Part shown: in pieces, positions 55,870 to 64,000 of the stretch
Position numbering within the stretch: the first letter of the stretch is position 1
Layout of the letters: each line of letters starts with the position of its first letter
Assembly: GCF_000835495.1 (NCBI RefSeq)
Contig: NW_015622547.1
Location: 2,232,001-2,296,000 of the forward strand
Reading direction: 5' to 3'
Length of the DNA stretch: 64,000 bases
DNA from: Cladophialophora immunda
Lineage: Eukaryota; Ascomycota; Eurotiomycetes; Chaetothyriales; Herpotrichiellaceae
Notes under the pieces: generated by a model
What the model saw: only the letters and a program-made list of their open reading frames with translations
The model's database searches: none
What the model was told of the DNA's origin: nothing
Position numbers and translations under genes: made by a program

Positions 55870-56901
55870 CTAAGCCCCGTGCTCAGTGTGGCGAGGCCGA
55901 GAACCGGCCTTGCTCTTTTCGGACCAGGGAAAATGTGCAACTGGGATGATAAAGAAGCTATTGGAGGTATCAGCAATCCCAGCAAGCGCATTGTACCAGG
56001 CCAAGAAGGCGGTTATCAACCCAAAGACGCCACCTGCGTGTAGAAGACCTTTGTGAGGAGCGCCGTTCTGGGGGTTCAAGTATGCGCAAGCCAAAAGCAG
56101 AAGTGTCACGTCGAGTATGAAGAACAAAGAGCAGAACGCCAAAGTGGATTTTAGGGTACACATCAGGAGGAGTGTGTTGAAGATGAACCACGCCTGTCTC
56201 ATGTTAGACTCTTTCGACTCCGCATTTTGATCTTCGCTGCAGACTCGCCGTCACGTACCATCAAGAAAAATCCGAGAGAATCGAACAGAGCCTTCCCCCC
56301 AGGGACTTCTTCTAGGCTGGACTCGATGGCGAAGCCACCCGGTGTGAGGATGATGCCGAAAGCAATCCAGAAACCACCGTAAGAGGACAGGGCCGTGGCG
56401 CCAAACGTGTTGCCAACCGCCATTTCCCTGCAACATTCCAAGAAAAATCAGCTCCTTGCGATTGAACAGCAATCGCGGCATGTGCCACTTACCACATGCC
56501 TGCGAGCAATTGGACCAAGCCCCCGTATGCGAAAGCGAGTGAGCACACGATATTGGGCTCTGAAAGACCTCGAACTTCCAAGTTGATGAGACTGAGGACG
56601 AACGTCGTCAAAGCAAAGGCTGATAGTCCGAGAGGCGCTGGATTGGCAAATTTCCGCTCCTTGACCGACCGGTACAGTCCAGGCTGCATTTCCCCTCCGA
56701 AAGCTTAGCAGCAGTCGTCAGTACTCTGCCGGGATACACGAAAATGCGCAGCAACAGGACGTTCGTACCTGGAAGGGTGGCGGAGTCGCTGGTGCGCACA
56801 TGGGCCAGAGGCCCGTGGCCAAACAGGCTCCGATTCACAGGATGCTCTGCGGCATTCTGGTCAGCCGTCTCGACACGGTGGGTCTGGTCGTCGTGCTTCA
56901 T
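55870..56901 (-). CDS. Acetate permease (Gpr1/Fun34/YaaH, AceTr family)
   Basis: This is a six-helix plasma-membrane carrier for acetate or other short monocarboxylates (yeast Ady2/Ato, Aspergillus AcpA). Exons on the minus strand are 56901..56769, 56703..56493, 56427..56259 and 56193..55870, giving 278 aa. The cytoplasmic N-terminus is followed by the family motif NPAPLGL (about residue 67) at the first helix. FAYGGLVQLLAGMWEMAVGN follows across the second splice junction, then AWFIFNTLLLMCTLKS. The length fits the family. It is divergent from the secreted M28-like gene across about 630 bp that contains TATA boxes for both genes, CreA-type sites and a GGTCCGGCCGG motif, which suggests nutrient control. 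Confidence 0.93.
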
Positions 56902-57007
56902 GATGGACTGCTGTATTTCACAAGAAAGGTGAGCAAAATGGATACGTGTTCGACGCCGCGGGCTGCTTGAACTCCTGAATGTCTGTAAATGCAAATGGCG
57001 GCTGCGC

Positions 57008-57014
57008 TTTTATA
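57008..57014 (-). promoter_or_regulatory. TATA box of acetate permease gene
   Basis: TATAAAA on the minus strand, about 107 nt upstream of the permease start codon. Confidence 0.6.
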
Positions 57015-57181
57015 AGTCTCATCTGCTTTCACGCCTGGCAGGCCCCCTGGCACCCCGCGTAGAGGGAAGCATGCCATCGAAACATCCATCTCGGGGTCTG
57101 TCCAAATCGGAGGCTTCATAGCCGGGGTATAGTCGGTGTGGAGTCTGAGTCCAGTATGGAGAAGAGAGACAGGGCCGATAA

Positions 57182-57199
57182 GGTCCGGCCGGTCCGGCC
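57182..57199. promoter_or_regulatory. GGTCCGGCCGG element, copy 1
   Basis: GGTCCGGCCGGTCCGGCC holds several CCG/CGG triplets, the usual contact of Zn2Cys6 factors. The first 14 bases recur in reverse orientation at 59718, and the first 11 recur at 61840. Confidence 0.5.
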
Positions 57200-57368
57200 A
57201 AACCCACACCAGGACCATTGGCTCAGCGGTCTGAAAGAGAACAACAATATTCCACCCCAATCCAAACTCTGATCGGATTGGAGCGAATTGCACCGGAAGT
57301 TCGGCAGGGAACTGGGCAGACCAGCGTGTGTTTGTCGGATGACAATACCGACTCAGCATAGGCGAATT

Positions 57369-57393
57369 CTGGGGACCTGCGGGGATCGTGGGG
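57369..57393 (+). promoter_or_regulatory. Three CreA-type SYGGRG sites
   Basis: CTGGGG (57369-57374), GCGGGG (57379-57384) and GTGGGG (57388-57393) all fit the CreA/Mig1 consensus SYGGRG, within 25 bases. Clustered sites are typical of functional carbon-repression elements. Confidence 0.55.
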
Positions 57394-57425
57394 CTTCAGA
57401 TGTCCCCATTAGCAACGTACAAGCG

Positions 57426-57432
57426 TATAAAA
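57426..57432 (+). promoter_or_regulatory. TATA box of M28-like gene
   Basis: TATAAAA, about 96 nt upstream of the start codon at 57528. Confidence 0.65.
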
Positions 57433-57527
57433 GAGCGAGATGGTGTCCCCTTTCCCCTCCCCCAAGAAAGTAATTATCCCATACTTCAGCTTTCCGTCTG
57501 GGTGAATTCCTTTCCGAAGACTTGAAG

Positions 57528-59003
57528 ATGCTCACACTCTCGAGACTGGTCGCTGTCCTCGCGGCATTCGTTTTGTGGCCGCTCTTGAGCACGGGCGCCG
57601 CCAACGTCTCGGACTTGGCCTGGTATGAGGCCGAGGTCAGACTCCTCGCCGACCTGAAAGCCCGGGTGACAGGCACCCCGAGCCAGAACCAGCTGATCGA
57701 CCACATTCAGTCCGAGCTCGAGCTCCTTGGCCTGACCGTGTACAACAACACCTACAACTTCACGTATCTGGACCAGCCGCTCTCCCCGCCGAGTCTGAGC
57801 GTGGCGGGCAAGCCCGTCGAAATCTCGTCCTATGCCCCCTACGGGGGCTTCACCAACGAGAGCGGGGTCTCGGGCCCTCTGGTCGATTTGACCGGCCACT
57901 CGATCCATCCGGACTGGAGCAAAGCGGCGGGGAAAATCGCGGTGTTGAACATCACCAACAGCGCGCTCAACTGGAGCCAGACACTGGCCGTCTGGCCGGG
58001 CCAGCCCGAGTGGTATGTCAGCACCGGGGAGCCGTACCTGACGGCCGACCAAAAAGTGGCCAACGTGTCCGACGCCGCCAAGGCGGGGGTCAAGGGCGTC
58101 ATCTACGTTTGGGAACACATGACGGTCGGCAACGCCCGGGGTCAATATGTCCCGTTCAAGCGACTGTTCCAGGGCATGCCGACAGTGTTCGTCGCGGGAG
58201 ACGCTGGGCAGACGGTCCTCCAGGCGGCCAAGGACGGCGCGGCGGCGACTCTCACCCTGACCGGCCAGCTGATTCCCAATACCCAAACTCGGACCATCTG
58301 GACGCTGGTGGAAGGGACCAAGTTCAAGAACGAGTCGGTCATCATCAACACCCACACGGACGGCATCAATGCGGTGGAAGAGAACGGCCACATCACCCTC
58401 TTGAAGAAGGCTCAGGACCTGGTGGTGAACCCGCCCGAGCGGACGACCATCCTCCTTTTCATCACTGGCCACATGCACCAACCGGCGTTTTCCCCCGTAG
58501 GGCGAGCGACGACGAGATGGCTGGACGACAACCCGCAGTTCTGGAGAGGGGACAAGGGCGGGTTGAAGGCCGTGGCCAGCTCCTGCGTCGAGCACCTGGG
58601 TGCCATAGACTGGGTCGAGGATCTAGCGACGGGCCGGTACTACTCGCAGGGCAACCAGACCAACGAGCTCCTTTACGCCAACACGGTCGAGGTCAAAAAC
58701 ATCACACAGCGACTCTGGAACGGGGCCGTGCCCGGGTTCGTCCGCATCAACGATCCCATCCCGAAAGGGGTCCAGTCCGGCGAGGGCGAGCCGTTCACCG
58801 TGGTCAAGATCCCCAACATGTCCATGATCACCAGCCCTTTGTATCTGCTCGCCGCTTGGCCAGACGACTTTGACGAAAGCGAGTTGGTCGATTTGAATGC
58901 CATGAAGCGACAGACCGAGAGCTTCTTGAAGATCTTTGACGTGATGGACAAGCAGCCCGTGGCATCCTTCGGGGTGGTGCCCGCCATGCACGTCCCGGGG
59001 TAG
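57528..59003 (+). CDS. Secreted M28-like peptidase-fold protein with PA-like insert
   Basis: A single exon of 491 aa. A signal peptide (about residues 1-25, LVAVLAAFVLWPLLSTGAAN) is followed by a PA-like region (about 90-250, including KAGVKGVIYVWEHM and MPTVFVAGDAG). Next comes a segment resembling the metal-binding part of M28 zinc aminopeptidases: VIINTHTDGINAVEENG (about 275-291) and LLFITGHMHQP (about 313). The His-Thr-Asp-Gly and Glu-Glu pairs could be zinc ligands, but I cannot confirm the full five-ligand set. At least eight N-glycosylation sequons agree with secretion. The activity is a hypothesis; it could be a non-peptidase paralogue. It is divergent from the acetate permease. Confidence 0.8.
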   Translation: MLTLSRLVAVLAAFVLWPLLSTGAANVSDLAWYEAEVRLLADLKARVTGTPSQNQLIDHIQSELELLGLTVYNNTYNFTYLDQPLSPPSLSVAGKPVEISSYAPYGGFTNESGVSGPLVDLTGHSIHPDWSKAAGKIAVLNITNSALNWSQTLAVWPGQPEWYVSTGEPYLTADQKVANVSDAAKAGVKGVIYVWEHMTVGNARGQYVPFKRLFQGMPTVFVAGDAGQTVLQAAKDGAAATLTLTGQLIPNTQTRTIWTLVEGTKFKNESVIINTHTDGINAVEENGHITLLKKAQDLVVNPPERTTILLFITGHMHQPAFSPVGRATTRWLDDNPQFWRGDKGGLKAVASSCVEHLGAIDWVEDLATGRYYSQGNQTNELLYANTVEVKNITQRLWNGAVPGFVRINDPIPKGVQSGEGEPFTVVKIPNMSMITSPLYLLAAWPDDFDESELVDLNAMKRQTESFLKIFDVMDKQPVASFGVVPAMHVPG

Positions 59004-59104
59004 AAAAGAAGAAGCGGAAAGCTCTCGAGAAAAATCAAAGACGAGAAGAGGAACAATATTCTCGCACACATTCAACCCCAGTCAAAAGATAAGATGACGA
59101 TGTA

Positions 59105-59110
59105 AATAAA
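59105..59110 (+). terminator. AATAAA polyadenylation hexamer
   Basis: AATAAA about 100 nt after the stop codon of the M28-like gene. Confidence 0.5.
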
Positions 59111-59288
59111 CACAGCTACAAATTAAAATTGTGCTTCAAAGATCCTACGTGCGGCGAGCTTGTCTCGATGAATCTGAAAGTGTCCCCGGCGAGAACCCGT
59201 CCTTACCACGAACGCCGGTCTTGGAATGATAGTTTCGTTGAACCGGGAAAAGGTCCCCGGGAGATGGTTGTTGTTCTTGTCGATTGGG

Positions 59289-59302
59289 CCCCCCCCCCCC
59301 CC
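59289..59302. repeat. C14 homopolymer
   Basis: Fourteen consecutive C bases in non-coding sequence. The length should be treated with caution, as such runs are error-prone in sequencing. Confidence 0.85.
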
Positions 59303-59717
59303 AGAGCAACAGCAAAAGTATTTTGGACCATCGAGAGGTCAAGTGCCTTGTCAAAACACTCGGCACGGTTAACCGAGCATGGGAAGCAGGTGGCGAGTGA
59401 CCTCCTCGGCTCACTGCCCCACCGACTTCGGGGATTTGACAGAGAGAGGAAGATATTGTATCAGCTTGGCCAAGCCGAAAAATGGGCACGACGGAACAGC
59501 TATCCCGCTCAGGTGTTATCAAGGGATCGACGTACAGTTGCGAGGCGAGCAGGAGAGCGACGGAGGTGGGAGTCCTTTGGAGTACTCCGTACAATTAAGG
59601 TTAGGATTTAGAATTTCGAGACTTGGCTTCATGGGGTAAAGCTTGGTCCTGGGGCCGGCCACCTTCCACCAATGACAGAGCTGGCCGTACAGCCCATGAC
59701 ATCAACTGCCTACAGAG

Positions 59718-59731
59718 GGACCGGCCGGACC
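59718..59731. promoter_or_regulatory. GGTCCGGCCGG element, copy 2 (reverse orientation)
   Basis: GGACCGGCCGGACC is the exact reverse complement of the 14 bases at 57182-57195. It sits between convergent genes, so a promoter role here is less obvious. Confidence 0.4.
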
Positions 59732-60212
59732 GCGACAAGCAGACAGTGGAGTGATACGGAGTACTCGTGGATTATTCTGTTTATCACACCGGAGGACGAT
59801 GTACCTACACACACAGTAGGCATATGCTGGGCGTCTGGGGGAGCCCCGCCTTCCCCAACTACATGCGGCGACCCCTTAAAATCCACATGGGTGTATTGCG
59901 CTAGGCTCCGAGTACCAGAGCACCGTTACCATGCGAGCCGATGATGAAGGGGCTTGGACGGGTACGGTGCCGGCAGTGGTATCATTGTTTCCTCGAGCTA
60001 CACGCCATTGGCCGGATCAGCACAGACGGATTCAACAAGACCCTCTCTGTGTAGACAAAGCCGCAGACGTCGCTCAAGCACAGGGCGGATGGTATCAACT
60101 CGGCCAAGAGAGGCCAACCCTCAGAAACTATCCTCTCTTATCCCTCGATCCTTTGTCAGTCCCCGAAAAGACAGAAGAAGAAAAAGCAGGCCAGAAAACG
60201 GATCGAGACATC

Positions 60213-61415
60213 TCACAGTTTATGCTGCCTTTGGTGTCCCTGCGCACCACCGTGTTGACCTGTCGGCCCGTCGATTTTGACGACCAGTTTACCAAACTGA
60301 CTGCCCTTCCCGATATCGTCGAAGAGACCGTCCAGTTCTTTCAGGGCGTTCAGGCCGTTGTCGACCACGCGCGACACCACAGGGCGGATCTGGTGGTCGT
60401 CGACAAACCGGACCATGCTGGCGAATTCCTTGCGGGACCCGCCGGTCGTCCCGCGAATCTCGATGTTTTTGAGCACGGCGTTCATGGAATAGAACATCTT
60501 GGGGCCCATGGTCATGCCGTACGAGACAATGACGCCGCCTGGCTGTAGCGCCACTCGAATGTCAGCACTCTGGACAGGACGGATCGACAGGGAAATCGGT
60601 CAAAAAAGTTCAGGACTCGCCTTGAGAAGTTTGACTCCGCTGGCCACAATCTCCCCCCCTGCACCGTCGATGATTGCGTCGAAGTGGCGTCTTCCGCTGG
60701 GAAGCAACTCCAGAAGTGTCGTCTCCCACCCCTTTGTCTTGTAATTGACCCCCCCTCTGGCTCCAAGCAACTTGGCCTTTTCAAGCTTCTCGTCAGAGCC
60801 GCTGGTCACGTAGACGTTGGCGCCGATCGCCGACGCAAACAACAAAACCATCAGTGCCACCCCGCCGCCAATCCCGGTCACCAGGATGTTGCGGCCGGGT
60901 GCCGCGGCGCCGCTCTTGGTAAACAAAGCTCTCCAGGCAGTGAGACCGGTCAGAGGGAGCGCCGCGGCTTCAACGTCGGAGAGATGCTCGGGGACTTCTT
61001 CGACGTCCTGCCAATTGACCCGGATGGTCTCTGCCAAGGTCCCCTTCGGGTACAATTTGGTGCCTCCGATATATCTATACCCGGCCGGGTGTTCGGGGCC
61101 TTCGGGGTCGGATTCCCAGCCAATGCCAGGACAGAGGATCACGCGTTGCCGCAACCGCTTTTGTGCGTCGGGGGAGGAGCCAGCCGAGGAGACAATCCCG
61201 CAGCCATCTGAAAGCAACGGAACGCCGAACGTCGTACCGGGGTAGAGATGTTGTCGGATGAAGTAGTCGCGATGGTTCAGTGCTGCCGCGGACAGGCTGA
61301 CAATGATCTCCTGATCGCCGGGCGCTACATCGTCGTAGGCCACCTTTTCAAGAGGGTAGTAAACCTTTCCAGGAACCCCGTCGATCTTTCGTATCGTAAT
61401 GGCGGTTCGTGACAT
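60213..61415 (-). CDS. MDR-family NADPH:quinone reductase-like oxidoreductase
   Basis: This is a medium-chain dehydrogenase/reductase without the structural or catalytic zinc cysteine pattern, so probably an NADPH-dependent quinone or enoyl reductase. Exons 61415..60621 and 60542..60213 on the minus strand give 374 aa. The intron has a GC donor (AAG|GCGAGT) and CAG acceptor; the join KPGGVIVSYGMT restores the conserved strand after the Rossmann fold. The GroES-like N-terminal domain (ALNHRDYFIRQ, SDGCGIV) covers about residues 1-150. The nucleotide-binding region is about 165-290, with NILVTGIGGGVALMVL and VTSGSDEKLEKAKLLGA. The start is the ATG at 61415 (MSRTAITI). It is divergent from the acyl-CoA synthetase gene. 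Confidence 0.9.
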
Positions 61416-62251
61416 GTCTATCAGGTATTGTGTCCGTACAACGTTCCAGAGGCAGTGGAAGAATGTGAAATAGAAAAGGCTGACCAAAATGCCGGGCAGA
61501 GAAGGGAGAAAACCGGCCACTTTTAAATGGCTTCACAGTCTCTGTGAAAATCTTTACCCATAGAAAAGTGACCCAGGGGGTGGAACAATCAGTGCGTTGA
61601 ATAATCCATCACACACTGATCCCGAGGAATCGCCCTCGAGGTGAGTAGCAGAGCGGAGTTTTCTAGGTGCCTGTCATCTCCTTAGTCATGTCGGTCAGAT
61701 TGCCGCACAGCGGGCCACCATACCAGGGTTCCCATCTGTCCGGCCATAGAAGTACTCCATGGCACAATGGGGCCTGGCGATACATACATCACTGCTGCAC
61801 ATCGGGAGGCGGTTGCCGTCAAGCGCCAGAGAATGCCTCGGTCCGGCCGGACCTGGTTTTCGACCTGGACCTCCCTATTGACCAGTCGCCACACGTTTAG
61901 CATGGATGAGGCTAACACGGAGAGGGATAACATGCACACTGGAGCATGGTTGAATCTCCTCTGATGATGTCTGATTCCCGATGATGATGCACAAGTCGAC
62001 AGAAGAGCTGCTGGCCTCGTCCATTAGCACGGATCGAACTGCCTGACCACAACTGCCTTGAACCCGAGGACCATCCCTGTCTTCACTCTTGTTCGAGGGT
62101 ATCCGACCACCAGTCTTGTGGGGGAAGAGTTTTCGGAAGACACGGATTGTTTTCTAAATCTCGCGTCTGATCAATTCGACCGAAGGTGACCTTCCGGACC
62201 ACAGACCTCCCAAAATCTATATTTCGAAGCATCCCTCCCAGCCTTCGTAGG
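61416..62251. other. Divergent promoter of reductase and acyl-CoA synthetase genes
   Basis: About 840 bp between start codons. It includes TCCGGCC at 61738-61744 and the palindromic GGTCCGGCCGG element. No gene is seen. Confidence 0.5.
61840..61853. promoter_or_regulatory. GGTCCGGCCGG element, copy 3 (perfect palindrome)
   Basis: GGTCCGGCCGGACC is a perfect 14-bp palindrome and shares its first 11 bases with the copies at 57182 and 59718. It lies about 400 bp from either start codon of the divergent pair. Confidence 0.5.
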
Positions 62252-64000
62252 ATGGCGACGCCAACGGCGACGGCCCAGGACGCCGTCCACCGCCTGTCCC
62301 TGGACGACCCCGAGACTTTCTGGCACCAACACGCCCAACGCCTCCATTGGCACACCCCATATACCCGAGCCCTGAGACAAAGCGGGAAGAGAGGGTCGCC
62401 ACAATGGTCGTGGTTTGAGGACGGGGAGATCAGCACCGCGTACAACTGTGTCGACCGGCACGTGGACAACGGCCACGGGGACGCGGTGGCGTTGATCTGG
62501 GACAGCGCCGTGACGGGAGCAAAGGAACGGTATACCTACGCACAGGTCCAACAAGAGGTGGCACTGTTGGCAGGCATCCTGCAGGACCAGGGCGTGAAAA
62601 GGGGAGATGTCGTGCTGATCTACATGCCCATGATCCCGGCGGCGGTCTTTGCGGTCCTTGCCACCATCCGGCTGGGCGCGCTCCATGCCATCGTCTTCGG
62701 GGGCTTTGCGCCCACGAGTCTGGCGCAACGGATCGAGCACGCCACGCCTTCCGTCATCATGACCGCAAGCTGTGGCGTCGAGGGCAACAAGGGCCCGTTG
62801 GCGTACCAGCCTCTGGTTGAAGAAGCGCTAGCCAAAAGCAGCTGGAAACCCCACCGGACTATCATCTGGCAGAGATCAATGGTTTCCTGGGAACCTAGGC
62901 TCGACCAGGGCCAACGCAGCTGGCAGGGTCTCGTTGAGGACGGGCGGCGCCGACGACTGAGCGCCGAATGCGTGCCGATCAAGAGCACCGACGGTCTTTA
63001 CATCATCTACACCAGCGGGACGACTGGCGCGCCCAAAGGCATTGTGAGGTCCGCCGGAGGACACGCGGTGGCCTTGAGTCTGTCCATGGGCTACCTATTC
63101 GACATCAGGGGGCCGGGCGACGTCATCTTCACTGCCAGTGACATTGGCTGGGTGGTCGGGCACTCTTATATCATATACGCCCCTCTCCTCGCCGGCGCGA
63201 CCACGGTCTTGTTCGAAGGCAAGCCGGTCGGTACGCCAGACGCATCGACATTCTGGCGCATCATTGAAGAGTATCAGGTCAACGTGTTGTTCACCGCGCC
63301 CACTGCACTCAGAGCCATCCATCGCGACGACCCGAGCAGTAGACTCCTCTCCCGCTACGGGGCGCGAGGCGGACTGCAATCGTTGCGGGGCTTGTTCCTC
63401 GCCGGCGAGCGAAGTGAGCCCAGCCTCGTGAAGCTCTACCAAGAACTGCTGTGGAGATATATCGGCCGCGGTGCGACGGTGGTGGACCACTGGTGGTCCA
63501 GTGAATCGGGGAGTCCTATTACTGGGGTCGCGCTTGCTGCCGAATCGGTCACCGCACACGAGGGCCAGCTGACCCGGCGGCCAAAGCAGCAGAATGATGT
63601 CGTACACGCGAGGCCTGGAAGTGCCGGGAAGCCCATGCCTGGGTTCGACGTGCGCGTGGTCGACGAGATGGGCAACGAGGTTGCCCGAGGTGCCTCGGGG
63701 AATCTTGTGCTGAAGATGCCGCTCGCCCCCTCGGCGTTGACGCATCTCTTCAAGGACGAAGGCGACGCGCGGTTCCACAAGAGCTACCTTGCCCGATTCG
63801 AGGGCCGATGGTTCGACACCGGTGATGCCGGCTTGATCGACGAGGACGGATTTGTGTACGTCATGAGCCGGAGCGATGACATTATCAATGTTGCCGCCCA
63901 TCGGCTCAGCGCAGGTGAGTACAAATCTGCTATGTAAACCGGGGAGAAACGTCGGCTGAGAGACTTTGATCAGGTGCAATCGAAGGCGCCATCATGATGC
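62252..64000 (+). CDS. Short-chain acyl-CoA synthetase (ACSS3/propionyl-CoA ligase-like), 3' end outside window
   Basis: This AMP-forming ligase activates propionate, acetate or a similar acid to its CoA thioester. Exon 1 is 62252..63914; an intron (GTGAGT to CAG) ends at 63973 and exon 2 continues past the window end. About 563 residues are visible. The N-terminal acetyl-CoA-synthetase domain (DPETFWHQHA) is followed by the P-loop YIIYTSGTTGAPKGIVR (about 250-266), WWSSESGSPITG (about 413) and the A7/A8 region WFDTGDAGLIDEDG to RSDDIINVAAHRLSAG. The SSESG form and the order of motifs favour the ACSS3/PrpE branch over cytosolic acetyl-CoA synthetase. The ATG at 62252 is used. It lies beside an acetate permease group. 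Confidence 0.9.

Larger units (their letters stand above)
56902..57527. other. Divergent promoter of permease and M28-like gene
   Basis: This interval serves two genes and carries, in order, a minus-strand TATA box, a GGTCCGGCCGG element, three CreA-type SYGGRG sites and a plus-strand TATA box, each listed separately. Confidence 0.6.
59004..60212. other. Convergent intergenic region
   Basis: About 1.2 kb between two stop codons. It holds a polyadenylation hexamer, a C14 run, GGAGTACTCC palindromes (59579-59588 and a partial copy at 59755-59766) and one GGTCCGGCCGG element. Frames here look random. Confidence 0.5.

Noticed and set aside
57486..58595. 369-codon minus-strand frame
   Set aside because: Antisense shadow of the M28-like gene, which has a signal peptide and sequons.
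61073..61090. CCCGGCCGGG near 61080 as a fourth regulatory motif copy
   Set aside because: It is inside the reductase coding exon and shares only the CCGGCCGG core.
1..64000. tRNA, rRNA, CRISPR or intact transposon
   Set aside because: No tRNA boxes, rRNA segments, regularly spaced repeats, transposase or reverse-transcriptase motifs were recognised by eye; a dedicated search could still find a small tRNA.

Overview
The window looks like a stretch of a filamentous ascomycete (Pezizomycotina) nuclear chromosome. Most genes carry short introns (roughly 45-130 nt) with fungal GTRAGT-type donors. Families typical of these fungi are present: Zn2Cys6 regulators, a Tos1 wall protein, an RTC4-domain protein, Atg14, a tannase/feruloyl esterase, a Baeyer-Villiger monooxygenase and a Gpr1/Fun34 acetate permease. 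I could not place it more finely than that. No rRNA, tRNA, CRISPR array or intact transposon was recognised. I rebuilt exon structures by hand and checked each one for splice sites and reading-frame arithmetic.

Layout, left to right. At 0.7-8.2 kb there is an aromatic aminotransferase (+), a Baeyer-Villiger monooxygenase (-) and an allantoate-permease-type MFS transporter (-). At 10-24.3 kb there is a housekeeping-like block: Tos1-like wall protein (-), Atg14 (-), an unrecognised coiled-coil protein (+), an ANCHR-like zinc protein (+), aquaporin (-), RTC4-domain protein (-) and a LtrA-family membrane protein (+). At 24.7-32.6 kb there is a disordered protein, a C2H2 + Zn2Cys6 regulator whose last exon is easily missed, and a sugar porter, all on the minus strand.

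At 34.5-47.6 kb lies a candidate aromatic/phenolic catabolic cluster: a VOC dioxygenase-like protein, a salicylate-hydroxylase-like flavoprotein, a cytochrome P450, a Zn2Cys6 regulator, an isochorismatase-fold protein without its catalytic cysteine, and a secreted tannase/feruloyl esterase. At 48.4-54.2 kb there is an uninterrupted 1923-residue ZNFX1/Hrr1-type RNA helicase with CCCH, NFX1-type and RZ-type zinc modules.

At 55.9-64 kb there is a candidate short-chain-acid assimilation group: acetate permease (-), secreted M28-like protein (+), MDR-type oxidoreductase (-) and an ACSS3/propionyl-CoA-synthetase-like ligase (+, running off the window). The intergenic regions of this group share an 11-base GC-rich motif, GGTCCGGCCGG, and one of them has three CreA-type sites in 25 bases. 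Together these suggest common control. This is the best candidate in the window for an undescribed regulatory unit, but it is an inference.
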